NCBI GenBank assembly: GCA_964489835.1 | Contig: CAZBBC010000150.1 | Coordinates: 1-10,407, forward strand | Length of the DNA: 10,407 nucleotides | Source: CAZBBC01 sp964489835 | Lineage (GTDB): Bacteria; Calditrichota; Calditrichia; JAJRVZ01 | Reading direction: 5' to 3' | Part shown: positions 1-6,267 of the stretch, piece by piece | Layout: each line of letters begins with the position of its first letter | How positions within the stretch are numbered: the first letter of the stretch is position 1 | Program-made: the position numbers and the translations under genes | The notes under the pieces: model-generated | Database searches by the model: none | Told to the model about the DNA's origin: nothing | The model's input: only the letters and a program-made list of their open reading frames with translations

Positions 1-129
1 GTGGGTGCCGGCGACCGCGATTGTGTAATGCTGTTTGGTGAGTTCGCCGAGGGCTTGCGGGTAGCTGAGGCATTTTATCCCTAATTGTTTTGCTTTGATA
101 AGCTCAGGATTACTCGGCGAAATGGCAGG
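1..129 (-). pseudogene. murC: Internal fragment of UDP-N-acetylmuramate--L-alanine ligase (MurC), cut at both ends
   Basis: Read on the minus strand, this stretch encodes PAISPSNPELIKAKQLGIK, then LSYPQALGELT and finally IAVAGTH, which runs off the left edge. This is the characteristic MurC order: the AI..dNPEL segment that closes the N-terminal Rossmann-like domain, a linker, then the beta strand leading into the ATP-binding P-loop GTHGKTTT, whose GK would lie just outside the window. MurC joins L-alanine to UDP-MurNAc in the cytoplasm during peptidoglycan synthesis; the close relative Mpl cannot be fully excluded. The first roughly 65 residues expected of MurC are missing: to the right the sequence turns into a flippase gene on the other strand. 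The frame stays open to an ATG at 148-150, but those extra codons lie in flippase sequence. Base composition (about 54% GC) is richer than in the neighbouring polysaccharide genes. Identification is firm; the reason for truncation is not. Confidence 0.85.
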
Positions 130-634
130 AGAGAAGATTATTAAAGCCATTCAGGGTGCAATTGCGCCCATCACCCAGGCTTTTTATCCGTATATATCGC
201 GAATAAGCTCAGCCTCTAAATCACACAGTCAAAAAATCATTAAATACACTTTGATATTAGTTAGTATTTTAGCTGGCAGTATGGCTATGATTATTTTTAT
301 TTTTTCTGATTATATTAATTTTCTGGCATTCGGAAAAGAATTTAAGGCCACGGCGGATATTATGAAAATTGCCTCACCGGTCATCTTATTCGGTGTCATT
401 AATTTTGTCATTGGAATTATATTTATGACCAATTATTCCATGAAAAATGAATTTACTTATAGTGTCATTATTGTTGGCCTTCTTAATATAGTTATTTGTA
501 CAATTCTTACCTTCTATTATGGTACTACAGGAGCCGCTGTTTCGTTCTTACTCGCTGAAATCGTATTATTGTTGATCATGTGTTTATTTATACTTAAAAA
601 CAAGAATAAATGGAAAATATCGAATGGTACTTGA
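95..634 (+). CDS. wzx: Wzx-type O-antigen/polysaccharide flippase, C-terminal fragment
   Basis: This is the C-terminal roughly 40% of a MATE/MVF-fold lipid-linked oligosaccharide flippase, which moves undecaprenyl-PP-linked repeat units across the inner membrane. The block GEKIIKAIQGAIAP followed by ITQAFYPYIS matches the conserved polysaccharide-transport flippase motif (AEKI..aiqg...P.sqalyPyis). Four to five hydrophobic helices follow, around residues 48-70, 92-112, 118-142 and 144-167, with a basic tail (KNKNKWK). The family is usually 400-500 residues; only about 170 belong to it here. The nominal TTG at 95-97 is not a real start, because residues 1-9 are encoded by the complement of murC; homology begins near 121. 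The gene overlaps the next one by 11 bases, as in an operon. It is non-functional as it stands unless the join is an assembly error. Confidence 0.85.
   Translation: MISSGLLGEMAGEKIIKAIQGAIAPITQAFYPYISRISSASKSHSQKIIKYTLILVSILAGSMAMIIFIFSDYINFLAFGKEFKATADIMKIASPVILFGVINFVIGIIFMTNYSMKNEFTYSVIIVGLLNIVICTILTFYYGTTGAAVSFLLAEIVLLLIMCLFILKNKNKWKISNGT
118..141. other. Chimeric junction between murC (minus) and wzx (plus)
   Basis: Both reading frames look genuine across this short stretch. The minus strand reads IIFSPAIS, close to the VVYSSAIS or TPAIP seen in Mur ligases. The plus strand reads EMAGEKII, close to the AAEKII segment of flippases. Left of it only MurC makes sense, and right of it only Wzx. 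A shared sequence of roughly 10-20 bases could have seeded either an assembly join or a real recombination. No repeat, IS end or att-like site is visible here. Confidence 0.6.
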
Positions 635-1691
635 AAGTCCACATGTTTCGATAATTATGTTGAATTGGAACAGTTGGGAAGACACTATTGAATGCTTAGA
701 GAGTGTTTTAAATCTGGATTATAAAAATTTCAATGTCATCCTCATCGATAATCATTCATCTGATCATTCTATTGAACAAATCAAAAAGTGGGCAAATGGT
801 GTTGAAAATATTTCAAACAATACAAAATTTCCTGATCTAGTCTTTCCACTCGAGACAAAACCTCTAAAATTAATAGAATTAACGGCAGCGAATGATTTCT
901 CAAAGATAGGTCCAATCGTGAGAAATAAGCAAATTGTATTCTTAAAAAATTCAGCGAATCTGGGTTTTGCCGTCGCCAACAACCAGGGCATGGTTCTATC
1001 CGAAAAGTTATTTCGGAGTAAATATTATTTTTTACTTAATAACGATACCGTGATTGAAAATGATGCACTGACAGATCTTGTTAAGAGAATGGAAGAAGAT
1101 GACACGATCAGTGTCGCACAGTCAACCATTTTCAGGTATGAAGATCGCAAGCAAATTGCCAGTGCCGGCGGCAGAATGCTGTTCTGGGGACAGACGAAAT
1201 ATTATAAACAAATTGATTCAAATGAGATTAAGAAAATTTCCTTTATCAGTGGTTGTGCTTTTTTCATTAAATCAGAGGTTATCAGAAGGCATGGGTATTT
1301 GACGGAATTGTTTTTTCATGGTGAGGAAGATTTTGAATTCAGTATGAGATCCAAGCAGAAACATTTAAAAATAATCTGTTCAGGTGGAAGCAGGGTTTAT
1401 CATAAAGAGGGGAGCTCTGTAAAAAAGCTACTGCATGATTATGAAAGAACTGTTCTATTGTTTGCTCTTAATCGTACGATCGATTTAAAATATTATTTTC
1501 CCAGGGTTATCTGGTATTTCTGGAGAATACCCGCTCTCTTGTATTTTGTACATTTATTATGGCTAAGATACAGAGTGCCTCTGAATCGTTCCATTTATCT
1601 GATGAAAAATGTATATAAATATTCCGGTTTTCTCACCGATGTAAAGAAACAAACAATGGAGAAAATTTTTCGGGAAATGAAATTAAGATAA
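624..1691 (+). CDS. Glycosyltransferase family 2, rhamnosyltransferase-like (COG1216)
   Basis: A cytoplasmic, inverting GT2/GT-A glycosyltransferase that would add one sugar to the lipid-linked repeat unit. Visible in order: SIIMLNWNSWEDT (residues 9-21), VILIDNHSSD (38-47) for nucleotide binding, NLGFAVANNQG (112-122), FLLNNDT (137-142) as the metal-binding DXD equivalent, FISGCAFFIK (207-216), and HGEEDFEFS (232-240) with the likely catalytic acidic residues. A YHKEGSS segment follows, then a hydrophobic or amphipathic stretch around 286-315 that may hold it at the membrane. Residues about 60-100 form an insert before NLGFA; related COG1216 proteins also vary here. The architecture resembles WbbL-type dTDP-rhamnose transferases, but the donor cannot be read from sequence. 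The ATG overlaps the flippase end by 11 bases, with a weak GGA about 9 bases upstream, suggesting translational coupling. Confidence 0.92.
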   Translation: MVLESPHVSIIMLNWNSWEDTIECLESVLNLDYKNFNVILIDNHSSDHSIEQIKKWANGVENISNNTKFPDLVFPLETKPLKLIELTAANDFSKIGPIVRNKQIVFLKNSANLGFAVANNQGMVLSEKLFRSKYYFLLNNDTVIENDALTDLVKRMEEDDTISVAQSTIFRYEDRKQIASAGGRMLFWGQTKYYKQIDSNEIKKISFISGCAFFIKSEVIRRHGYLTELFFHGEEDFEFSMRSKQKHLKIICSGGSRVYHKEGSSVKKLLHDYERTVLLFALNRTIDLKYYFPRVIWYFWRIPALLYFVHLLWLRYRVPLNRSIYLMKNVYKYSGFLTDVKKQTMEKIFREMKLR

Positions 1692-1693
1692 AA

Positions 1694-1720
1694 TCGCCAA
1701 AAGAAATATCGGCGAATTTT
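1694..1720 (+). terminator. Possible weak intrinsic terminator after the GT2 gene
   Basis: TCGCC (1694-1698) can pair with GGCGA (1711-1715) around a 12-base loop, followed by a short T run (1717-1720). The stem is only 5 bp and the loop is large, so termination here is uncertain. Confidence 0.3.
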
Positions 1721-1754
1721 GAAAATATATTTATTAACCGGTATTATTCATACC

Positions 1755-1948
1755 GCAGCTGTTGGCTGCAATCAAAAAAAAATCTGTCCACGGATTACAC
1801 GAATTAACACGGATTAAAACTAAAATAATTATTTATAAATAGTCGCGTCGCTGCGCCGCTGCCTGCCCGGCGCAGACGGGCGAGAAATGAATAATCCGAG
1901 TAGCAAAAATTTTGCTAAAAAAACAAAGTTTTTTGGAACAATAGCATA
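1755..1948 (+). repeat. Dispersed intergenic repeat, copy A (inverted relative to copy B at 8079-8309)
   Basis: A composite non-coding repeat. It starts with an imperfect palindrome GCAGCTGTTGGCTGC (1755-1769). An A-rich run and CCACGGATTACACG follow, then GGATTAAAACTAAAATAAT, a GC-rich segment at 1848-1890 and an AT-rich tail ending AATAGCATA. The GC-rich segment is a 43-base perfect match to the reverse complement of 8138-8180 and contains a hairpin (TGCGCCG pairing with CGGCGCA). The palindrome head and tail also match copy B imperfectly. No ORF is encoded, and with the elements to 2090 this fills the gap between GT2 and the polymerase. Confidence 0.85.
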
Positions 1949-1950
1949 TC

Positions 1951-1985
1951 GCAGCCCAGGGCTGCAAACAAAGAAAAAAATAGTA
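1951..1985 (+). repeat. Second palindromic head of the dispersed repeat
   Basis: GCAGCCCAGGGCTGC (1951-1965) is a perfect 7+1+7 palindrome. The following bases to 1985 match the reverse complement of 8276-8300 over 25 bases (GGCTGCAAACAAAG, A run, TAGT). It is a repeat head without the rest of the unit, placed immediately after copy A. Confidence 0.75.
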
Positions 1986-2006
1986 CATAGATTTTCCGTC
2001 GAAGCA

Positions 2007-2029
2007 GGATCCCGGCTATGACGGGATCC
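2007..2029 (+). repeat. Hairpin GGATCCCG / CGGGATCC
   Basis: An 8-bp perfect stem (2007-2014 with 2022-2029) closes a 7-base loop. It resembles small REP-like intergenic palindromes. It lacks a T run, so it is not a typical intrinsic terminator. It lies just upstream of a GTG at 2034 and would hide any ribosome-binding site for that codon. Confidence 0.6.
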
Positions 2030-2040
2030 GCCTGTGGCAG

Positions 2041-2078
2041 ATAATCCGTGGATAAGAGTTTTTAAAATTTTTGCTAAA
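2041..2078 (+). repeat. Third copy of the dispersed-repeat tail
   Basis: ATAATCCG followed a few bases later by TAAAATTTTTGCTAAA resembles the tail of copy A (1891-1917) and of copy B (complement of 8107-8137). It covers the bases that an upstream GTG start of the polymerase gene would translate. Confidence 0.5.
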
Positions 2079-2090
2079 GCGACAATAATT

Positions 2091-3344
2091 ATGACTATTC
2101 AGTTGCCCAGTTTGGTGTTTGTTTTAATTATAGCGACGTTAACATTTATCGATGCTAAAAGGTTGAATACTATCATCACTCCTTTTTCTGTTACCGCCTG
2201 GCCGCTGGTCATGATATCTATCATCGTAAATTTTTTTCTAGGATATTTAAAATTTTCCCCTGTAACCATAGGAGCACATTTTTTTATTATAGGCAATCTT
2301 CTGATCATTTGGTTGGTTGGGTTTATCTTTTCGCATATTTATCAATACAATGGACTTAAAAAAATTAGTTTTGAAATTAATAATGTTTTTAAACCTTTTG
2401 TTAAATATCAATTTTTTTTTATGATTATTTCCTTAATATCAATTCTAATCATTGTATATCGTGTATATAGTCTTATGCAACAACATGGTGGCTGGTGGTT
2501 CTTTGGTGATGAGCGATTCGAAAAATCAATGATCGTCGGACCTACAGCTCATGTCATACAAGTAGCCAAGGTATGTTTTCTGTTTTTATTTTTTACCTAT
2601 CGTCACTCGAATAGAAAAGCCCTTATTTTCGCTACACTTACCGGTTTAATTATATCAATAGCTTTAAACCAGGTAAAATACCACGTAATTTGGTTAATCA
2701 TTATAGCTTTTTTGTATCTGAATATTCCAAAATCTCTTATGCAACAGATGAAAGGGGTATTAAAAATATCATTATTAATCTTTGCCATAATGAATTTTTT
2801 CTGGATAAGCATGACCATCGCCTGGGGATCATTTTCTCTTCAGAACAAAGCGGTGCGCGATCTTCTGATAAATAATTCAATTAACTATTTTGTTTCCGGT
2901 CCCATAGTACTGGATCAATGGCTGGATTGGGCAAATATTAAACCTGATTGGACACTTTTGATTGTATTTAAAAATATAATGAATGTAATCATGGGAGATC
3001 CAACACGGATAGATCTCATACCGTATGTGAGCCATGGTTTTATTGAGACAGCACCGGGATTAGTCTCAAATGTGGGTACAAGTTTCGGATTGTACTACCT
3101 GATAGGAGGTTATCCGTTTACAATTTTTATGACCACAACTTTAGCCATAATTTCGTACCTATTGTATTTTCAGAGTTTTCGTACCAAAAATCCAATTTTA
3201 GTATATCTCAATATTCTTTTCCTAATGCTTGGAATGTTGAGTTTTTTTGGTCAATACTTTACAACATTATCTATATACGAGCTAACAGCGATGTTTATAT
3301 TTTTTATTGCAGTATTTCAGACGTTAAAATTATCGAAGAATTAA
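2091..3344 (+). CDS. wzy: Polytopic membrane protein, probable O-antigen/oligosaccharide repeat-unit polymerase (Wzy-like)
   Basis: A very hydrophobic protein of 417 residues from this start (436 from a GTG at 2034), with about 10-12 predicted membrane helices, typical in size and topology for Wzy. Wzy joins undecaprenyl-PP-linked repeat units on the periplasmic face. A large loop holds the segment QHGGWWFFGDERFEK. Near the C terminus, PGLVSNVGTSFGLYYLIGG followed by a helix resembles the periplasmic-loop-plus-helix signature (nvyt.f..yyldfG) of oligosaccharide polymerases. Wzy proteins are poorly conserved, so the call rests on topology, this motif and the locus. I prefer ATG 2091 because 2034-2090 looks repeat-derived and the GTG at 2034 follows a hairpin; no clear ribosome-binding site supports ATG 2091. 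It converges with the minus-strand gene downstream. Confidence 0.72.
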   Translation: MTIQLPSLVFVLIIATLTFIDAKRLNTIITPFSVTAWPLVMISIIVNFFLGYLKFSPVTIGAHFFIIGNLLIIWLVGFIFSHIYQYNGLKKISFEINNVFKPFVKYQFFFMIISLISILIIVYRVYSLMQQHGGWWFFGDERFEKSMIVGPTAHVIQVAKVCFLFLFFTYRHSNRKALIFATLTGLIISIALNQVKYHVIWLIIIAFLYLNIPKSLMQQMKGVLKISLLIFAIMNFFWISMTIAWGSFSLQNKAVRDLLINNSINYFVSGPIVLDQWLDWANIKPDWTLLIVFKNIMNVIMGDPTRIDLIPYVSHGFIETAPGLVSNVGTSFGLYYLIGGYPFTIFMTTTLAIISYLLYFQSFRTKNPILVYLNILFLMLGMLSFFGQYFTTLSIYELTAMFIFFIAVFQTLKLSKN

Positions 3345-3365
3345 AAAAATTATAGAGGTGAAAGC

Positions 3366-3509
3366 AGTAAGAGAATCTTATATTTCCCGTTCAGTCATTC
3401 AAAAATAGACAATAAAAAAATCAAACATTTACTCCCATGCTCCCGCAAATTTATTAAAATCAAATTGCTCCGAAATCCGGACCGTGGATCGATGTTCAGT
3501 CTTCTATAA
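3366..3509 (+). pseudogene. Possible remnant of the N terminus of a glycosyltransferase-like gene
   Basis: The frame from 3366 reads SKRILYFPFSHSKIDNKKIK, continues through LLRNPDRGSMFSLL and stops at 3507-3509. RILYFPF is the kind of first beta strand that opens many GT-B glycosyltransferases, usually as MKRILYF. Here AGT stands where ATG would be expected, and a purine-rich AGAGGTG lies about 11 bases upstream. There is no in-frame canonical start before RILYF. The frame runs to the 3' end of the minus-strand gene. It may be a decayed gene end or chance. Confidence 0.25.
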
Positions 3510-4544
3510 TAGATCTCTAATTTTTAAATATACTTCTTCAACCTTAATTTGCTCCATGCATATGGGATTCCCACAGCCAGTTACATAATCCTTACTAAAA
3601 CAAGGGGAACAATCAAGTTCTAAACTGATTGGGATGAAAAAATCAGATCTGGGACCTGTGATTTTATAATTCGTCGGGCCGTATAAGACAATAGTAGGAC
3701 GATTGGCAGAACAAGCCAGGTGGGATATCCCGTTACAATGTGTGATCGTCAAATCTACTTTGGAAAGCAATACCAGTAATTCTATAATACTTGTCATCCC
3801 TGCAAGGTTGATAATTCTGTGTTTCTCCTGTGAATGTTTAAGAATTTCCTCACAGAGAATGCTCTCCTCCCGGGTTCCAACCAGTAAAACAGTCGAATTT
3901 TTATAAGTCGACAAAATTTTATTGACGAGTACCCCATAATTTTTGGTTGGCCACCGTTTATGTTTGTCCAATTCTTGTGAACCAGGGCCTACCACAATTT
4001 TTAGAGAATCGGACGATATGATATTTTTTAAGTTAGTGTTATTTATCTTATTTACCTGAGCCGCATACAAAGGATATTTTACGGCATCTTTCCCGGGATC
4101 AATATTCAGAATTTGTAATACTTTCAAATTTTCTTCAATTTTATGGAGGCCGCTTGGAATTAAGGTTATAGTATTTAAAAAAGAAAAAAGTCCTTTCCAC
4201 CCCACGCGTATCTTCGAACCGGCCAAAAAAGATATAATACTTGATTTTGGTGCATCTACGCCAAATTGGGTTAAAATAATATCCGGAGAAAAGGATCGGA
4301 TACGTTTAATTAAAATATACAATGATTTTACTGATCTATATTCGCTGGGGATATCCCTGAAATAAATAAAATTAATACTTTGCTCAGGACACAAAGCTCT
4401 TATTACCTCGGCTTCCGTTTTACTCTTGACAGTAATTGAAAATTCAACAGATTTTCTTTTAGCAATTTCTTTCAGAACAGGAATAGTCATAATAACATCA
4501 CCTATTCCATGAGGCATCAGGTAGTGAATATGTATTTTTGCCAT
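3504..4544 (-). CDS. Glycosyltransferase family 9, ADP-heptose:LPS heptosyltransferase-like (COG0859)
   Basis: A GT-B fold transferase of 346 residues, the normal length for the WaaC/WaaF/WaaQ family, which adds heptose or related sugars to lipopolysaccharide on the cytoplasmic side. Visible: HGIGDVIMTIPVLKE (12-26) with the conserved acceptor-site Asp16; VVGPGSQELDKHKRWP (184-199); VLLVGTREES (219-228); INLAGMTSIIELL (245-257); GISHLACSANRPTIVLYGPT (272-291); and a C-terminal cysteine set at 312, 315, 324 and 329 seen in many COG0859 proteins. The usual N-D-[ST]-G before HLA reads H-C-N-G here, so the Asp that contacts the ADP-sugar is replaced. It is the only complete minus-strand gene, converges with the polymerase and must have its own promoter to the right. 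Start ATG 4542-4544 matches the family N terminus; no clear SD is seen. Confidence 0.9.
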   Translation of the reverse strand: MAKIHIHYLMPHGIGDVIMTIPVLKEIAKRKSVEFSITVKSKTEAEVIRALCPEQSINFIYFRDIPSEYRSVKSLYILIKRIRSFSPDIILTQFGVDAPKSSIISFLAGSKIRVGWKGLFSFLNTITLIPSGLHKIEENLKVLQILNIDPGKDAVKYPLYAAQVNKINNTNLKNIISSDSLKIVVGPGSQELDKHKRWPTKNYGVLVNKILSTYKNSTVLLVGTREESILCEEILKHSQEKHRIINLAGMTSIIELLVLLSKVDLTITHCNGISHLACSANRPTIVLYGPTNYKITGPRSDFFIPISLELDCSPCFSKDYVTGCGNPICMEQIKVEEVYLKIRDLL

Positions 4545-4830
4545 AATGAGTGTCTAAATTTACTCTCGGTTCTCAGATTAAGGAAATTTAAAAAAAGATG
4601 ACTAAAACATAAAATTTATTTCTTTAGAATTAAAACTGTCTGTTTTAGCAGCAGATCATTCTACTGCAAATTAATGTACGCATTAGCAGCTTAACCAGGC
4701 GCCCGGTAATTATGACGGCAATAATTTATCTGATCCCAATATTGATAAATAGTTGACATCATTCTAAATTACATTTAATTAGCCTGGTTAACTCATGAGT
4801 CTCAGATTTATCAAATAGCAACGGTAAAGT
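4545..4830. other. Non-coding gap between divergent glycosyltransferase genes
   Basis: AT-rich sequence with no ORF of interest. It must hold the promoter of the minus-strand heptosyltransferase-like gene and perhaps one for the rightward genes. TTGACA at 4753-4758 is a -35 candidate, but there is no good -10 at 16-18 bases. A perfect 10-bp inverted repeat, TTAACCAGGC (4691-4700) with GCCTGGTTAA (4782-4791), spans the middle and may mark a small element or a fold. Confidence 0.5.
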
Positions 4831-4928
4831 TTCCCCTTAAAAAAGGGGATTAAGGGGTTGTAAAGAATTGACATATTTCAAAAGAGTATATTTTAAACAA
4901 CCCCCTAACCCCCTTTACTAAGGGGGAA
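4831..4928. repeat. MITE-like palindromic repeat with imperfect 31/32-bp terminal inverted repeats
   Basis: The left arm (4831-4861, TTCCCCTTAAAAAAGGGGAT then TAAGGGGTTGT) is complementary with mismatches to the right arm (4897-4928, ACAACCCCCTAACCCCCTTT then ACTAAGGGGGAA). Each arm also folds on itself (CCCCTT with AAGGGG). About 35 bases of AT-rich spacer separate them. From memory, related CCCCCTTA..AAGGGGG elements occur in many bacterial genomes as non-autonomous repeats. There is no ORF or transposase. Confidence 0.8.
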
Positions 4929-4977
4929 TTAAATTGTTGCATATATGTTACATATACTATTAGACATTAATTTTTTA

Positions 4978-4994
4978 TGAATAACCCAGGTTAG
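4978..4994 (+). repeat. Isolated tail fragment of the dispersed repeat
   Basis: TGAATAACCCAGGTTAG matches the reverse complement of 8124-8140 at 15 of 17 positions and resembles 1888-1903. It lies about 30 bases before the GT4 start, so a repeat edge may mark where this gene was joined into the locus. Confidence 0.5.
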
Positions 4995-5011
4995 ATATAA
5001 CATTTAATGAC

Positions 5012-5025
5012 AGGTGTAAATAATT
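5012..5025 (+). promoter_or_regulatory. Shine-Dalgarno AGGTG that points to a non-canonical ATT start codon
   Basis: AGGTG (5012-5016) is followed after 6 bases by ATT (5023-5025), exactly where the family's ATG is expected: ATT AAA ATT CTA TTT TTG ACA reads (M)KILFLT. An in-frame stop TAA at 5017-5019 rules out anything further upstream, and the next canonical start codon is TTG at 5038. Confidence 0.55.
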
Positions 5026-6237
5026 AAAATTCTATTTTTGACACAATATTTTTCGCCGGAGATAGGTGCTCCGCAAACGCGTCTGCTTGATATTGCTAAT
5101 ATACTGAAGGAGAAAGGGCATACAGTGATGGTTCTCACTGCGATGCCTAACTATCCGAGAGGTAAAATCTTTGAAGGATATGGTGGATTTTATAAAAAAG
5201 AAATCATCAATGAATTATCGATTCTCAGATGTTTTATATACCCTACAAAAAACATTGGAATCATTAAGCGTCTGGCAAATTATTTTTCATTTGTTTTTTC
5301 CTCAATCCTGATCGGATTATTTTGTCTTCCTAAAGTTGATATTCTATTCAGTGAGAGCCCTCCGCTTTTCATAGGAATCTCAGGATTTATTCTAAGTAAA
5401 ATAAAGCGCGCACGTTGGATATTTAATGTATCCGATTTATGGCCGGGAAGTGCTGTGGAATTGAATATCTTAAAAAATAAATTTCTGATAAAATTAACAT
5501 ATGCCCTGGAGTCCTTCTGTTATAATCACGCACAGCTGGTTACCGGTCAAAGCTATGAGATCCTGCAGAGTGTAAATTCCAGATTTCCAGATGTCAATAC
5601 CCACCATCTGTCAAATGGTGTTGATACGTCAAAGTTTTTTCCGGAGAGTTTTTCAAATGACATTCATAATCAACTGGTTGGAAATTATACTTGTGTTTTT
5701 TTATATGCGGGACTCCATGGCATTGCCCAGGGACTTGATCAAATATTGGTAGCTGTTTCAAAAATTACGACACCCGAATTTTGTATTGTCTTTGTTGGTG
5801 ATGGGCCTGTAAAAGAGGATTTGCTTTATAAGACTAAAGAATTAAATCTTATAAATGTTAAATTTTGGGATCCAGTGCCTGCCAATGAAATGCCTGCCCT
5901 GGTCGCTTCTGCGGATGTTGCCATTGTTCCTTTGAAAAAACATTTATTTGGTGCTGTACCTTCAAAGCTTTATGAATCCATGGCATCCGGAGTTCCGGTA
6001 ATTATAGTCGATGATGGTGAAGGAGCGAAAATAGTATCTCAGAATAATTGTGGAATTGTTGTAGATCCGGGAGATATTGAGTCGTTGTCAAAGGCGTTTA
6101 TCTATCTGTCAGAAAATAAAGATATCAGACATCAATATGGTAAATCCGGAAGAAAGATTGCCGTTCAGTCTTTTGACAGAAAGGAAATTGTCAGGAGATT
6201 TTTAATGCAAATAGAAAAATTTGGTTGTAAATCTTAA
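5023..6237 (+). CDS. Glycosyltransferase family 4, WcaI/WbuB-like
   Basis: A retaining GT-B glycosyltransferase that adds a sugar to the growing repeat unit in the cytoplasm. It opens with KILFLTQYFSPEIGAPQ and then LTAMPNYPRGKIFEGYGG, the signature of the WcaI/WbuB group (colanic acid and L-FucNAc transferases). Numbering from TTG 5038, further motifs are FSESPPLFIGISG (104-116), VSDLWPGSAVELN (131-143), LSNGVDTSKF (191-200), LYAGLHGIAQGLDQIL (222-237), FVGDGPVKE (252-260) and AVPSKLYESMASGVPVI (306-322), with the EX7E-like donor-binding helix. Length is normal, about 404 residues from 5023. The first strand KILFL lies upstream of every canonical start codon, so I place the start at ATT 5023; a TTG 5038 start would lose part of the fold. 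The next gene begins 30 bases later, so they likely share a transcript. Confidence 0.9.
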   Translation: MKILFLTQYFSPEIGAPQTRLLDIANILKEKGHTVMVLTAMPNYPRGKIFEGYGGFYKKEIINELSILRCFIYPTKNIGIIKRLANYFSFVFSSILIGLFCLPKVDILFSESPPLFIGISGFILSKIKRARWIFNVSDLWPGSAVELNILKNKFLIKLTYALESFCYNHAQLVTGQSYEILQSVNSRFPDVNTHHLSNGVDTSKFFPESFSNDIHNQLVGNYTCVFLYAGLHGIAQGLDQILVAVSKITTPEFCIVFVGDGPVKEDLLYKTKELNLINVKFWDPVPANEMPALVASADVAIVPLKKHLFGAVPSKLYESMASGVPVIIVDDGEGAKIVSQNNCGIVVDPGDIESLSKAFIYLSENKDIRHQYGKSGRKIAVQSFDRKEIVRRFLMQIEKFGCKS

Positions 6238-6267
6238 TAATTGTAATGTTATACAGAGATATAGGAT

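Noticed and set aside
1..150. Complete small minus-strand gene starting at ATG 148-150
   Set aside because: Its first codons lie in flippase sequence and the rest is a MurC interior that continues off the edge. It is a junction product, not a small gene.
1078..1302. 74-residue plus-strand frame inside the GT2 gene
   Set aside because: It is an out-of-frame shadow overlapping the catalytic region of GT2, and its composition is unlike a real protein.
1785..1820. CRISPR-like or tandem repeat from the CACGGATT words
   Set aside because: The words are short, irregularly spaced and without unique spacers. They belong to the dispersed intergenic repeat.
2007..2029. Intrinsic terminator before the polymerase
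   Set aside because: The stem is strong but no T run follows it on the plus strand, so it is recorded only as a hairpin repeat.
2690..2875. 61-residue plus-strand frame inside the polymerase
   Set aside because: It is a shifted frame of the membrane protein, whose own frame is long and continuous. There is no sign of a programmed frameshift.
4753..4781. Promoter with TTGACA at 4753
   Set aside because: At 17-base spacing the -10 is TAATTA, a poor match.
4868..4892. Sigma-70 promoter (TTGACA then TATATT)
   Set aside because: The spacing is only 13 bases and both boxes lie in the spacer of the palindromic repeat. There is no independent support.
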